From positions 5,768,501 to 5,832,500 of the forward strand of contig CM044857.1 in assembly GCA_024500155.1 (NCBI GenBank): 64,000 nucleotides of DNA, written 5' to 3'. The number at the start of each line of letters is the position of its first letter. The stretch's first letter is position 1. Source of the stretch: Chenopodium formosanum. Lineage: Eukaryota > Streptophyta > Magnoliopsida > Caryophyllales > Amaranthaceae. The position numbers were made by a program, and so were the translations under genes. Below the pieces are notes generated by a model. The model made no database searches and had not been told where the DNA came from. It was given only the letters and a program-made list of their open reading frames with translations. Below, one piece after another: positions 42,606-52,773 of this stretch.

Positions 42606-44861
42606 TCAGAAGTAGTACTTTTTTAAGTTATCTACATTCCAAGTTCTAGGCAAGCGTCTACCGTCTGGGGTTTCCAGACGGTATGTGCCATCCCTAACTT
42701 CTTCATAAATCCGGTAGGGGCCTTCCCAATTAGGAGTTAGCTTTCCAAGCTCATTGGCCCTACCGGTTGCCTCCATTTTCCGTAACACAAAATCGTCCAC
42801 TTTCAAAGGGCGTTTGTGCACTCTTTTGTTGTAGGCTCTCGTCATTCTCAGACGGTATATCTCATGTCGCAGGGCAGCATTGCCCCTACGTTCCGGGAGG
42901 GAGTCCAATGCCAGCCGCATGGCCTCCCAATTTGCCTCTTCATCATAGAGCATCACTCTGAGCGTAGGCTCATAGTGTTCAATGGGCAAAACGGCTTCAG
43001 CTCCGTATACCATGAGAAATGGGGTTTCTCCGGTTGACCCCTTGGCAGTTGTCTGGATGGCCCATAGAACATGAATTAACTCTTCAGCCCATAAACCACC
43101 GGCTCTTTCAATTTTCTTTTTGATGCCGTCTGAGATGAGTGTGTTGAATGCCTCAACCTGACCGTTTGCTTGAGGACGGCCAACTGAGGCGAAGTAACTT
43201 GAGATACCCTGATCTCTTAACCAAGTCTTGAGCTGTGGCGTTTCAAACTGAGGGCCGTTGTCAAATACCATAGACATAGGTACCCCAAACCGGGTGATGA
43301 TATTCTTCCAGATGAAAGAGATGACATCCTTTGTCTTGATATTCTTAACTGCCTCCGCCTCTACCCATTTGGTGAAATAGTCCACAGCCACCAAGATATA
43401 GCGTTTTCCGCCTGGAGCAGGCGTATAAGGACCCAAAATGTCCATGCCCCATTTAGCAAACGGGACTGGGCATTGGATTGCCGTCAGATCAGTAGCCGGG
43501 CGATGTATTAGCTTGCCAAACCTTTGGCATTTATCATATTTCTTCACAAAATCTTTGGCGTCTGCCTCAAGGGTAGGCCAAAAATAATGCCGCCTGGCTC
43601 TGACGGTTAGGGACTTGCCGCCTATATGGGAGGCGCAGAATCCCGCATGCAGCTCTTCGAGAACCTCTTTCCCCTTCTCTGGGGTAACACACTTCAACAA
43701 GGGCTTGAGAAATCCAGCCTTGAAGAGTTCTCCATTTCTCAACTCGAAGTTAGCTGCTCTCTTTTTCATGACGGCTGCCTCCTGAGGTGAATCAGGGAGC
43801 GTACCGTCTGCAAGATACGCCCGGATGCCATCCATCCAAGTAGAACTTCGATCCAGAATTCCAATGGGCTCTTCATAAATACTTCTTTTTTCAAGAACTT
43901 CCCAAAAGACTGACCGAGGCGTATCATGGCAGGCGGATGATGCCAACTTTGACAGCGCATCCGCCGGGTGGTTATCTGACCGGGGCACTTGATTCAATCT
44001 GAATTCCTCGAGTGTCCCAGCCTCATCTTTGACAGCCTGAAGATATTTGATCATAGTCGGATGAGTTGCTTCATAAGTGCCCTCATACTGGCTAACAACC
44101 AACTGAGAATCAGAATGGGCGTCAATCTTTGTTGCCCCTGCCGCCTTACACATGCGGATTCCGGCTAGTAGGGCTTCATACTCTGCCTCATTATTTGAGG
44201 CCTGAAACTTGAACCGTAGTGCATACTCATATTTATCTCCTTCTGGAGATTCACAAGAAATGCCTGCACCACAGCCGTTCTTTGTAGAGCTCCCATCTAC
44301 ATACACCTTCCAAACCTGATCAATATTATCCGGAAGAACCGGACGAGTCATTTCAACAATGAAGTCAGCAAACACCTGACCTTTCACTGCTTTCCTTGGT
44401 TCGTAGGTGATTTTAAGACTTTGCATTTCAATAGCCCACTTTAACATTCTTCCGGATGACTCCAGAGTAAACATTGGCCGCTTGAGAGGCTGGTCGGTGT
44501 AAATTACAATCGGATGGGCCAGAAAGTATGGCTTCAACTTTTTGAAGGCCATATATAAAGCAAGACCAAATTTTTCCACCATGGGGTATCGGAGTTCAGC
44601 ATTTTTCAACACATGGCTAATGAAATATACCGGGAGCTGAGTACCGTCTCGTTCAGCAAGGAGAACGGCACTGAGGGCTAAGTACATGTACAACTTTTCT
44701 CTAGGCAAAGGACTGACAAGCCTTGGCAAAGAGTGCAAGTGTTCTTTCAATTTCTGGAAGGCCGCCTCAGCATCATCCCCCCATTCAAATCTAGTCTTCT
44801 TCCTGATTGCTTGGAAAAAGTAAAGGCATTTATCACCTGACCGGCTGAGGAATCGTCCCAA
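42606..44861 (-). pseudogene. RNase H, second RNase H and integrase of the third element (751 codons open)
   Basis: Longest open frame in the window. In order: RT connection with FEWGDDAEAAFQKLK; first RNase H with IVIYTDQPL; second RNase H with YVDGSSTKNGCG, NNEAEYEALLAG, AHSDSQLVV and NHPADALSKLA; integrase with HAGFCASHIGG then KKYDKCQRFG, where the first zinc Cys is Tyr (TGT to TAT would explain it); catalytic WGMDILGPY (D), VFDNGPQF (D) and NGQVEAFN (E). The C-terminus NVDNLKKYYF lacks a chromodomain, typical of Tat. A TAG at about 44890 separates it from the RT in the same frame. Most residues for activity are present, the zinc Cys excepted. Confidence 0.9.
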
Positions 44862-44885
44862 GGCGGCCAGGCAACCGGTGAGTCT

Positions 44886-45728
44886 CTATACTTCCTTAAC
44901 AGTGCGGGGTGACTTCATGTCAATTACCGCCTGTATCTTCTCAGGGTTAGCCTCTATCCCCCTTTGATCAATCAGGAATCCGAGAAACTTCCCAGACTCA
45001 ACACCAAAGACGCATTTCTTAGGATTTAACATAACCTTATGCCGCCTGAGTGTGGTGAAGGTTTCTCGGAGATCAGCAAGGTGATCCGCCTGCTGCTTGG
45101 ATTTAACTATCATGTCATCAATATAAGCTTCTACGTTCCTCCCAATTTGACTAATGAAGACTGTATTAATCATCCGTTGGAACGTAGCCGGCGTATTCTT
45201 CAAGCCAAACGGCATCACAGTATAACAGAATAGCCCCTGATAAGTGACGAAGGCCGTCTTCTCTTGATCTTTTTTCCACAGGGGTATCTGGTGGAAGCCG
45301 GAATAGGCATCCATGAAACTCATCAAGGCATGACCGTCTGTTGAATCAACCAAGCTGTCAATTTTTGGAAGTGGATAACTATCCTTTGGGCATGCCTTGT
45401 TGAGGTCTGTGTAGTCTACACACATCCGCCAGGTACCATTCGGCTTCTTTACAAGCACAACGTTTGCCACCCAGTCGGGGAAATTACAAGGCCGAATGAA
45501 CCTGGCATCCAGCAGCTTTTTTACTTCGGCAGCTGCCGCCTGACTTCTTTCCTCACCGTGGTTTCTCTTCTTTTGCCGGATGGGCTTCATTTTTGGATCC
45601 ACGGCAAGTTTGTGGACAGCGAGATTTGGGCTGATGCCTGGCATCTCTTCCACTTCAAAGGCAAACACATCTTTGAATTCTTTCAACAAAAGGTGCAAGT
45701 CTGCACCCAGAACAGCATTAGCAACCAT
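44886..45728 (-). pseudogene. Reverse transcriptase of the third element
   Basis: 280 codons open in the same frame as the integrase part. Contains DVFAFEVEEMPGI, FPDWVANVVLVKKPNG, MCVDYTDLNKACPK, FMDAYSGFHQI, FGLKNTPATFQR and the YIDD active site. Catalytic aspartates intact. Ends at TAG near 44890 (probably CAG to TAG). A frameshift near 45835 separates it from the protease frame upstream. Confidence 0.92.
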
Positions 45729-46851
45729 CCCAACCTTAACAGTTCGCTCTGGACGGCTGTCGTCCAGAACAAGATCAATACTTTCACCAGCCGGTTGGGG
45801 ACGGAGCTCTTCTGACCGTTCACCGGTCAGTGATTGCTATTTCTTTTCTTTCTTCACCTCCACCAGCTCTGCAGCTTTTCTCTTTTTCCAGCTGCTGCTG
45901 GGGTGAATTGGCATCCTTGACATTGTCAAGGTCTATTGGTTCCTTCCCTTGGCCGTCTGAGGCCACAGTATCTTTGACGGCTGAGAGATAGCACTCCCGG
46001 GCCGTCTTCTAATCCCCGTTTAGGGAACCAACAGAACCATCATCCCTCTCATACTTGATGAGCATAAGAGACGGGATGATTACCGCCTTGGCTTTGTTGA
46101 GGGTTGGCCTCCCAAGAATAATGTTATAGGCGGTCAACTCCTCAACGACCAAGAATCTGATGACAATATGTCGTCCCTGGCCCTTCTCTCCCAGCCGGAT
46201 GGGTAAGTCAATTCTTCCGGCTGGATAGACCATCCCACCCCCAAAACCAACCAAGGGGTGGGTGACCGGATGCATGCTGCTGGAGCTGTATTTCAGCTTC
46301 TGCAAGCACCGGAGGCTGATGATGTATGACGAGCTGCCGGTGTCAATAAGGATGCGCCCAACTAACTGGTTGGCGACCTTACATTCAATGACAACCGGGT
46401 CGTCATGCGGGCGGCGGACGCTGCCCCTGTCCTTCTCAGTAATGAGGACATCCGGAAAAATGGAGCTGGCAGACGCCAGCTCATCATCATCCTTATCCAT
46501 CTTTCGAAGATGGCTTTTGGTGCCCCGGATGGTAGGGCCACCACAAGAGAATCCGCCTGCTATGGTGTAGACCGGATCCTTGTCGGTATCCGAACTACTA
46601 GTAGGCTGGGGGGTAGCCTTGGAGGGCTGACCCTTGTTTTTCTTTTTTGCCCCGGCTGGGGACTTAGAAATGTAGGACTTTAAAAGCCCTTTGTCAGCCA
46701 GACGGTCCAACGTCCACTGTAGACTGAAGCAGTCGTTGGTGTCATGGCCAACCTCCTCATGGAACTGGCAAAATTTATTTTTGTTCCGTGACTGGACAGA
46801 ACTCTTCATTGGATTCGGCTTCTCAATGGACAGCCGGTCCTTTACCTCCAT
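45729..46851 (-). pseudogene. Gag C-terminus and protease of the third element
   Basis: Open 46851-46009. Includes a variant knuckle CQFHEEVGHDTNDC, a Lys-rich linker, and the protease with ILIDTGSSSYII and IILGRPTLN. Stops at 46009 (TAG). The sequence continues in the same frame to about 45835, then shifts. Protease would be released from Gag-Pol; D-T-G-S is canonical here, unlike D-N-G-S in the tandem family. Confidence 0.88.
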
Positions 46852-48498
46852 GAGGATGGAGTTACAGTCTTTGTTAAACTCGTACCGGGGAACGTACGGT
46901 TTAAACTCTTTTTTCTTTTTCTAGGACAGCTGCTCAGAATCACTGACCGCCCAGACTTCTTTTCTTTTCTTGCTCTCTTCTTTTTTCTTTGCCGGCTGAG
47001 CAGACCGGCTCTCTTTTTGCTTGTCAGACTTTTTGGAGTCCGTCTAGCTACCAGGCGTGCAGAGGTCGGTTGCTTAAATATAGCTTTCCGCCTCCCTCAG
47101 GGCCGCCTGTAGCGTAAATGCCCCTTTTCTGACAAGGTCGAACTTAAAGGTCGACCCGTCTCTCAGACCCTTGAAGAAGTCTGTAAATGCTACCTCGTCA
47201 GACAGCCCCTGGATCTGAATCCTGACCAGGTTGAATCGCCTGACATATGAGCGTAGCCCTTCTCTCTCTCCCTGCTTAATGGTACTCAAGTCTAAACTTG
47301 TTTTCTTAGCAGGGATGTTCATTAAGAAGTTGGTGGCAAATAAGAAGGCTAGCTTCTTGAAGCAATCAATAGACCCGGCTGGCAAGTTGCCAAACCATTG
47401 TTGGGCAATGCCCTTCAATGTAGCCGGGAAACAGCGACACCAGGTGGCGTCGTCCTAACCTTGTAAACACATTAGGTTGGTATATGCCATTAGGTGGTCT
47501 TCTAGGTTGGTGGTGCCATCATAAGCACCAACCAAAACATTCTTAACCTTGGCCGGCTGGGCCGCCTCGGTTATATTGGCTGCAAAGGCAGACGGATGTT
47601 CGCCTAACCTCATCAGTTGTAGCTGCCAGTCCAGTGGCTGGACATTGGTATATGCCGCCTGACCTCCGAATGGGGGTGGCTGCATAAACTGGAGGCCATA
47701 TTGCCCATACTGCGCCTGGGGTGCGTATGGCATAGACCCTATCATGAGTTGAGGTTCGGTGTTGATGGATTTTCCGTCTGTCCGACTCTCATGCAAGGAC
47801 ATAGAGTTCCTTGCAGAAGCTTCCTTGAAGCTGTCTGGAAAGCTTGAGGTAGAAGCTGACTCAGACTATTGCTGTCTCCTTCAATTGATGACATGTCTAG
47901 CATCGAAGGTAGACGCCTTTTTGGCCTCCGGCTAGGGTTGCCGGGGCTGCCTCTGGGGCATCAGAATCTTGGACCAGTCAAGTTTTGCGGCTGCTTTCTC
48001 CTTTGGGTGTGGAGTTGGCTGCCTGTCCTTGACCGGCTTCTTCTTCTTCCCATCATTGGGAGTCTTTTTAGCCGGCGGACTCTTACTAGAGCCAGCCTTG
48101 TTGTTGATCATCTCCTTAATTTCACCCTTGAAGGAGTTCATGAATTTCATGAGCTCATTCCGGGTGACTGGAGCCTCTCCTCTGGTCTTCCGGGTTTCCC
48201 CGTCTGACCTCCCAGTGGGCCGCCTGCTTGGACCCGCCTGGTCTAGATTTCGCTCCAGTTGATCTCAGGAACGAATGGATTTAGATATGAGGGAGCCATC
48301 TTTGGTTATGTAGGTCTCCACATCATTGTCTTCTTCTTCCTCCTCCTTAGTGAATACCTCTGGCTGAGGCTGAGGCGCAGGTTGAGGGATTTCAAAGCCT
48401 TCCGGTGGAATAACCGGTTGTAAGTCCTCTTGGTTACCCGCCTGAGTAACCGGACGCAGAGAAGTAGAGTTAAGAATTGGTACAGAATTTTGAACCAT
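46852..48498 (-). pseudogene. gag: gag of the third element
   Basis: Starts MVQNSVPILN at 48498, 32 nt from the 5' LTR, with a Pro/Glu-rich N-terminal part. Retrotrans_gag homology lies at 47802-47074, with TNLEDHLMAYTNLM, QQWFGNLPAGSI and SYVRRFNLVR. All coding pieces lie in one frame and are separated by single stops (for example near 48265, 47455, 47074, 46922). Several of these are explicable as CAG or CAA to stop by a C-to-T change. Confidence 0.85.
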
Positions 48499-48510
48499 CT
48501 TGAGGTACTC

Positions 48511-48528
48511 TCCCCACAGACGGCGCCA
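48511..48528 (-). other. Primer-binding site of the third element
   Basis: The minus strand reads TGGCGCCGTCTGTGGGGA, 2 nt after the 5' LTR. I recall this form from other plant gypsy elements but cannot name the tRNA with certainty; only its first eight bases match the tRNA-Asp-type site. Confidence 0.75.
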
Positions 48529-48530
48529 AA

Positions 48531-49036
48531 TGTTTTGGGTATTTTTGTCCCTTGGGAGAGTTACAACTCGAAGACTGGTCCTGCTGGCTCTGTACCTGCA
48601 AAATCAACAAAGACACCGGTTGGGTGGTGCTCTGCCTCCAACGCTCAAGTTAGTAACTTGAAGGAGAGTAAAAAGTGCGGAAATTTAGGTGGGGATCTGC
48701 TTGGATTCCAAGCTCAGGAGTTCTCTGATGAGAGAGAAAGTAGGATGTAATAAATGATAGTAAATTTCTGAATGTCCCCCAAATTGGGGAAATATCTCCC
48801 TATTTATAGGGTCATTGGGAAAAGTGCCCCTCCCTAGGTCATTCTGACCTAGGACTGATGGGCTGCGCCGCCAAATGGCGGATTTTGGGGAATTGGGCCC
48901 TTGAAGGCCGCAATTCTACGAAAGTATCTGGAGAGGCCACGTGTCAACTGGAGATTGGTCAAGGGTGACCTGCCAGCCTCTGACACGTGGCACCTCCTCA
49001 TTAGTCCACTTGTCTAGGGTAAAAATACCCTAAACA
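48531..49036 (-). mobile_element. 5' LTR of the third element
   Basis: 506 bp, same length as the other LTR. TATAAATA on minus at 48808-48801. Two CACGTG sites, 48938-48943 and 48984-48989. The sequence differences from the left LTR are all G/A or C/T. Confidence 0.93.
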
Positions 49037-49041
49037 GTGGC

Positions 49042-49902
49042 GCTCCTTGTAAACCTCATGTTGGAAATCCTTAACCGTCATCGACATGTTCTCAACCCCT
49101 CCCATTTCAATAGCAGTGCAGCCATGTATACGAGACACGGGTACCCTCTCATCATAATAATTCACCAACCTCTTCCTAACAGTGGATGTCATTTGCTTCA
49201 TTCTATACTCTTTTACCAACTTCGCTCCGTTTGGGATTAAATCATGGTTATCGTGCTTCAAAATAACAGTTCTCAACTCCCACTCACCATCGTCGTTAAC
49301 ACTAGCATAAATCTTAGCACCACACTCACACTTTTTGGACTTTCTTTTGCAACGATTCAACTCAGGCTCCGCAATAACCCCTCCAACTAAATTACTGCAA
49401 CCAACAACTTCCATTGATTTAGCCCTCTTCTTCGCCGCTCTCACTGCTCTCATGTCCGGTCTCCCCCAACATTCACACCTCCATGTAGTCCCCCTCCTTT
49501 CCTTATCCTTCTTAGAGAATGAACCTTGAACCCTGCTGACACCAAACCCAAGCTGTTCAGCATATTCCTTATAATAGGCTTCAACATCCTGCTAAGTTTT
49601 AAAAATCATGCCCTCCTTAGGTTCCTCGACTACACTAACAACACTGATTTTGTTACTAGATACAACAGTGTGCACAGTCTGTATTGTACGGGTAGGGGTC
49701 CTATAACATGTTTCACCTTGAACACAACCATCAGGTCCATCTTTAATTGTTGGAGGTAGAGATGCATGTGCAATTAGGTCCATACATTGCATGTCAGGAG
49801 AGTTCCCATCTTCAAAGTCAACTACTTCTCTATGTGACATTACTTCGACACCTAGACCACAAACATCCACTCCACTTCCCCTATCATGGTTCTCCATCAT
49901 AT
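49042..49902 (-). pseudogene. FAR1-related gene, 5' part with FAR1 DNA-binding domain
   Basis: Starts MMENHDRGSG at 49900. An acidic, unconserved N-terminus leads to a TAG near 49592 (KT-stop-QDVEAYY), then the FAR1 domain: YAEQLGFGVSR, TTWRCECWGR, CKRKSKKCECGAKI and HDNHDL, the Cys/His set of the WRKY-GCM1-type zinc fold. The frame runs VYKERH into the nested element at 49041 and resumes as LWMEGG at 37694. Family members regulate light and development genes; the stop codons and the truncated 3' end show that this one is defunct. Confidence 0.85.
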
Positions 49903-50356
49903 CTGAACATTATAGGAGGTCTCATTAATAATCACCCTTCACCATCACAAAATATGACACCACAAAATAGGACACCAGATCTTTGTATTGAGAATGCAAT
50001 AGTACAGTTATTCATCTTTAATAGAACACACCATTAGCAACATTGTATATTTAATTGTACACTAATTCATCACTCGGAAGTCAGAATGCAACACTAAAAT
50101 AGAACACTGACACATACAGAAGCACATAATTTGTTTAATTGTACACTAATTCATCACTCAGAATAGAAAAAAAAAACATATAAATCACTAATCTGAAAAT
50201 CTGAACAACATATACATAAGCAGCTTCTAACTGATACATTTAACACTACCTTCAATTCCTAAAATGTGGAATACACGAACATCTATATCGCATAAGACCC
50301 AACAACAAGATCCAAATAATTCAAATACGATTACATTGTATATTCTAATTACATAC
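49903..50356 (-). other. Leader intron of the FAR1-related gene
   Basis: Donor GTATGT at 50356, acceptor ATGTTCAG just before the ATG. 454 nt, A/T-rich. A leader exon of uncertain length lies right of 50357. Confidence 0.55.
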
Positions 50357-50757
50357 CTTTTTTGATTAGGCGAACCAGTTCAAGCTTCAGTAAATTGACA
50401 TCTTTGAGCTTCAATCGACTATCGGGAAGCTCCAATTTAGTATGAAGATAGCACAAATTTAGGGGAAATAAAAATTAGGGTTTTGACTTCCCTTGTTTCT
50501 ACAGTTCATCCTCTGATTTGGGGAAAAAAGAACAAAAACTGCAACTAACCATGGTTAGAATTTAGAAAACGTTGTCAAAAAGGAACAAACGGTCGTTTGT
50601 TATCAAGAATAACATGTGTTTCTGACAACTTTATTTACTTTTACACGTGTAGATAATCTAGCCAATTTGAAATGATCTGGCCCATTTTGATTTCGAAATA
50701 TTTACAACTTTGCCATCCGATTTACAACTTATGTTTATCGTTGAGATAAACTGGGCA
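50357..50757. other. Leader exon and promoter side of the FAR1-related gene
   Basis: Noncoding. Contains an 18 bp near-palindrome AACAAACGGTCGTTTGTT at 50584-50601, inside a longer GTTGTCA...TGACAAC pair (about 50571-50630). No clear TATA box or Mutator terminal repeat recognised. Confidence 0.45.
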
Positions 50758-51012
50758 CTCCTCCTTTTTAAATGTATCACTTTGACAATTGCACTATTCA
50801 TATATCATGGTTGACTTAATTTTTTCACCCCTATAAATCAAATAAATGTTACTCCGTATTATATTATATATCATTAGATTGATCATAATATTTAGTTTCA
50901 TAATATAATTTTGTTATAACTTTAACTAAAAGACAATTAAAGATATTAATAGTCAAAGTTGTGTCTCGGCAAATGTGACAGTCAAACTGATGTATTAAAA
51001 AAACAAAGGGAG
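50758..51012. mobile_element. Degenerate Stowaway-like MITE
   Basis: About 255 bp, A/T-rich. Ends resemble each other in inverse: CTCCTCCTTTTTAAATGTAT on the left and, on minus, CTCCCTTTGTTTTTTTAATA on the right, followed by (AT)CA.TTTGAC on both sides. The right flank is TA; the left TA is lost. Confidence 0.42.
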
Positions 51013-51024
51013 TAAGTTTTTTTA

Positions 51025-52544
51025 CGAGTTAAGGTAATAATTAGGGACTAAAGTTTTATACTTTTCACCTTTTGGGACCTGAACTTTTTTCTTTCACCGT
51101 TTGGGACCTGTGGATAAATTTCAAGACATTTAACCCATCTGAAAAATTTACTAACCAACTTGAGCATTGATGGGGGTTTAAAATTTTTTTTTTAAAAAGT
51201 AATTTCAAAGCAAAATAACATCGTGAACATCAGCAATAGATTTTTTTTAAGAAAAAAAAATTTTCTACTTAAAAAATTAGCCTTCTATGTTTCGGTTTTT
51301 TTTCCTAAAACTAAAATAGCAGACCACAATCCAAAATTCCAAAACAAAAACAACAGCATCCAGCTTTCAACATCCAAAAACAGCAGCAAGGCTTCTTCAT
51401 ATCATCCCCAAATACAAGCACCTAAAAGATCCACCTTACGTAGTTGATAAAAGCACCTTGCATTGGCCTACAACTATCACAACAATATCTCCAAGGACTC
51501 CAACATTAGCATTCCTCTTCATTAGATGATGAGCATTATCTATTCAGCCATTATAATCCTTCAAACACAATTCTAAAGTAAGATTTAATTTAAAAATAAC
51601 ATCAAAATTTCACAATTTCTTCAGAAATTTAATTTCAGAATAACATCAAATTTTCATTATTTCTTCTCAAATTTCGTTATCAGAACATAATCAATATTCC
51701 AGAATTTCTTGTCATTTTCGAATGAATACATTAAAATTTCAAAAATTTTGTTCTATTTCTCATTAGTTAGTTGGTTTGGTAACTAAAATCGTGCATCGAT
51801 GTATGATCATTTGATTTAGTTTGGAACGGTTAAGTAGTTCAGCGTCTGATCATTGAACTATATAATTGAAATTAAATATGAGAATGTAGTAAACTAGTTG
51901 CCTAACTTTTAACCTTTTGTTGCAAAGTTATATACTTGGTAATTCTACTTGTGGTGTGGATGTTTTCTTGCCAAACTATAAATTGATAATTCTACTAGCA
52001 TTGTGTCATCTGGAAAGACGAGAGTTGCAGAGCATAAATTGACTGGGCATACATTGGCCCCAAACTGAAATTCACCATTCTAAAATACATGAACAAACAA
52101 ATAAATTCAACACTATAGCAACACTAATCATTAATTTTAGCATCATAATTCATGAATACCCATAATTTTTTTTTTTTTTTTTTTTACAAAATATCCCTAA
52201 ACCCAGTTCATAGACAACTTACTTGTGTTAACATGCTTAACACACTACTAATAATCTACACCAAAATCAGCTTCAAAGCTTCAATTTTTCTTCAAAGGGA
52301 GGTTGATGATGAATAGGAGTAATCTGATGAACAATGAAAACAAATAAATTAAAATCTAAAACAATTAGTGGGTCCCAACGCTTTGTTTTTTTTTTTTTTT
52401 AATAGTAGGGGGTTTCAACGCTTAACCATAGTTAATTTATTTGTTTGAAATTCTTTCTTAGGTCCTAAACGGTGAAAAAATAAAATTCGGGTCCCAAAAG
52501 GTGAAAAGTATAAAATTTTAGTCTCTAATTATTACCTTAACTCG
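51025..52544. mobile_element. Non-autonomous TIR DNA transposon, about 1.5 kb
   Basis: Terminal inverted repeats of about 90 bp, beginning CGAGTTAAGGTAATAATTAG on both ends and continuing through TTTTCACCTTTTGGGACC and TTTCACCGTTT, with few mismatches. Flanked by an 8 bp direct repeat TTTTTTTA (51017-51024 and 52545-52552). Long repeats fit Mutator-type elements, an 8 bp duplication also fits hAT, so superfamily is open. No transposase inside. It ends 229 nt before the helicase ATG. Confidence 0.85.
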
Positions 52545-52659
52545 TTTTTTTACTATTCACCATTGAGAAAATTAAAAAATAGGGATATGATTTTATCAAA
52601 GAGAATTCCCAAAAAATAAATTTAAAAAAAAAAAGAAAAACCCCTTGTCTCGTATTCTA

Positions 52660-52688
52660 AAACCCTGGAAAACCAACACAAAAACCCT
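52660..52688 (+). promoter_or_regulatory. Two telo-box-like AAACCCT motifs
   Basis: AAACCCT at 52660-52666 and 52682-52688, about 90-110 nt upstream of the helicase ATG. Telo boxes are frequent in promoters of plant ribosome-biogenesis genes, which suits an RH28-type helicase. Confidence 0.45.
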
Positions 52689-52773
52689 CTTCAACGTTTG
52701 TTCATTCCTTCCAAGTTCCAATTCGATCCACCACTTTGTTGAAACTAGCAGTAGCAGACAGAGCTCTACTATA

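Larger units (their letters stand above)
37695..49036 (-). mobile_element. Complete Tat-lineage LTR retrotransposon, minus orientation, nested in the FAR1-related pseudogene
   Basis: 506 bp LTRs at both ends (TGTTTTGGGT...CCCTAAACA), 5 bp duplication GTGGC, primer site next to the right LTR and polypurine tract next to the left one, so gag-pol runs on minus from 48498 to 42606. A multi-exon gene runs on + between pol and the 3' LTR. Counting by eye, the LTRs differ at 11 of 506 positions, all transitions, so this is the youngest datable insertion here. Gag and pol contain several stops and one frameshift. Confidence 0.95.

Noticed and set aside
42767..46924. Several + strand frames of 60-110 codons
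   Set aside because: Complements of the well-recognised minus-strand pol and gag; shadows.
50357..50757. Mutator terminal inverted repeat for the FAR1-related gene
   Set aside because: I found no matching inverted repeat on the other side; the 3' side is deleted, so it cannot be supported.
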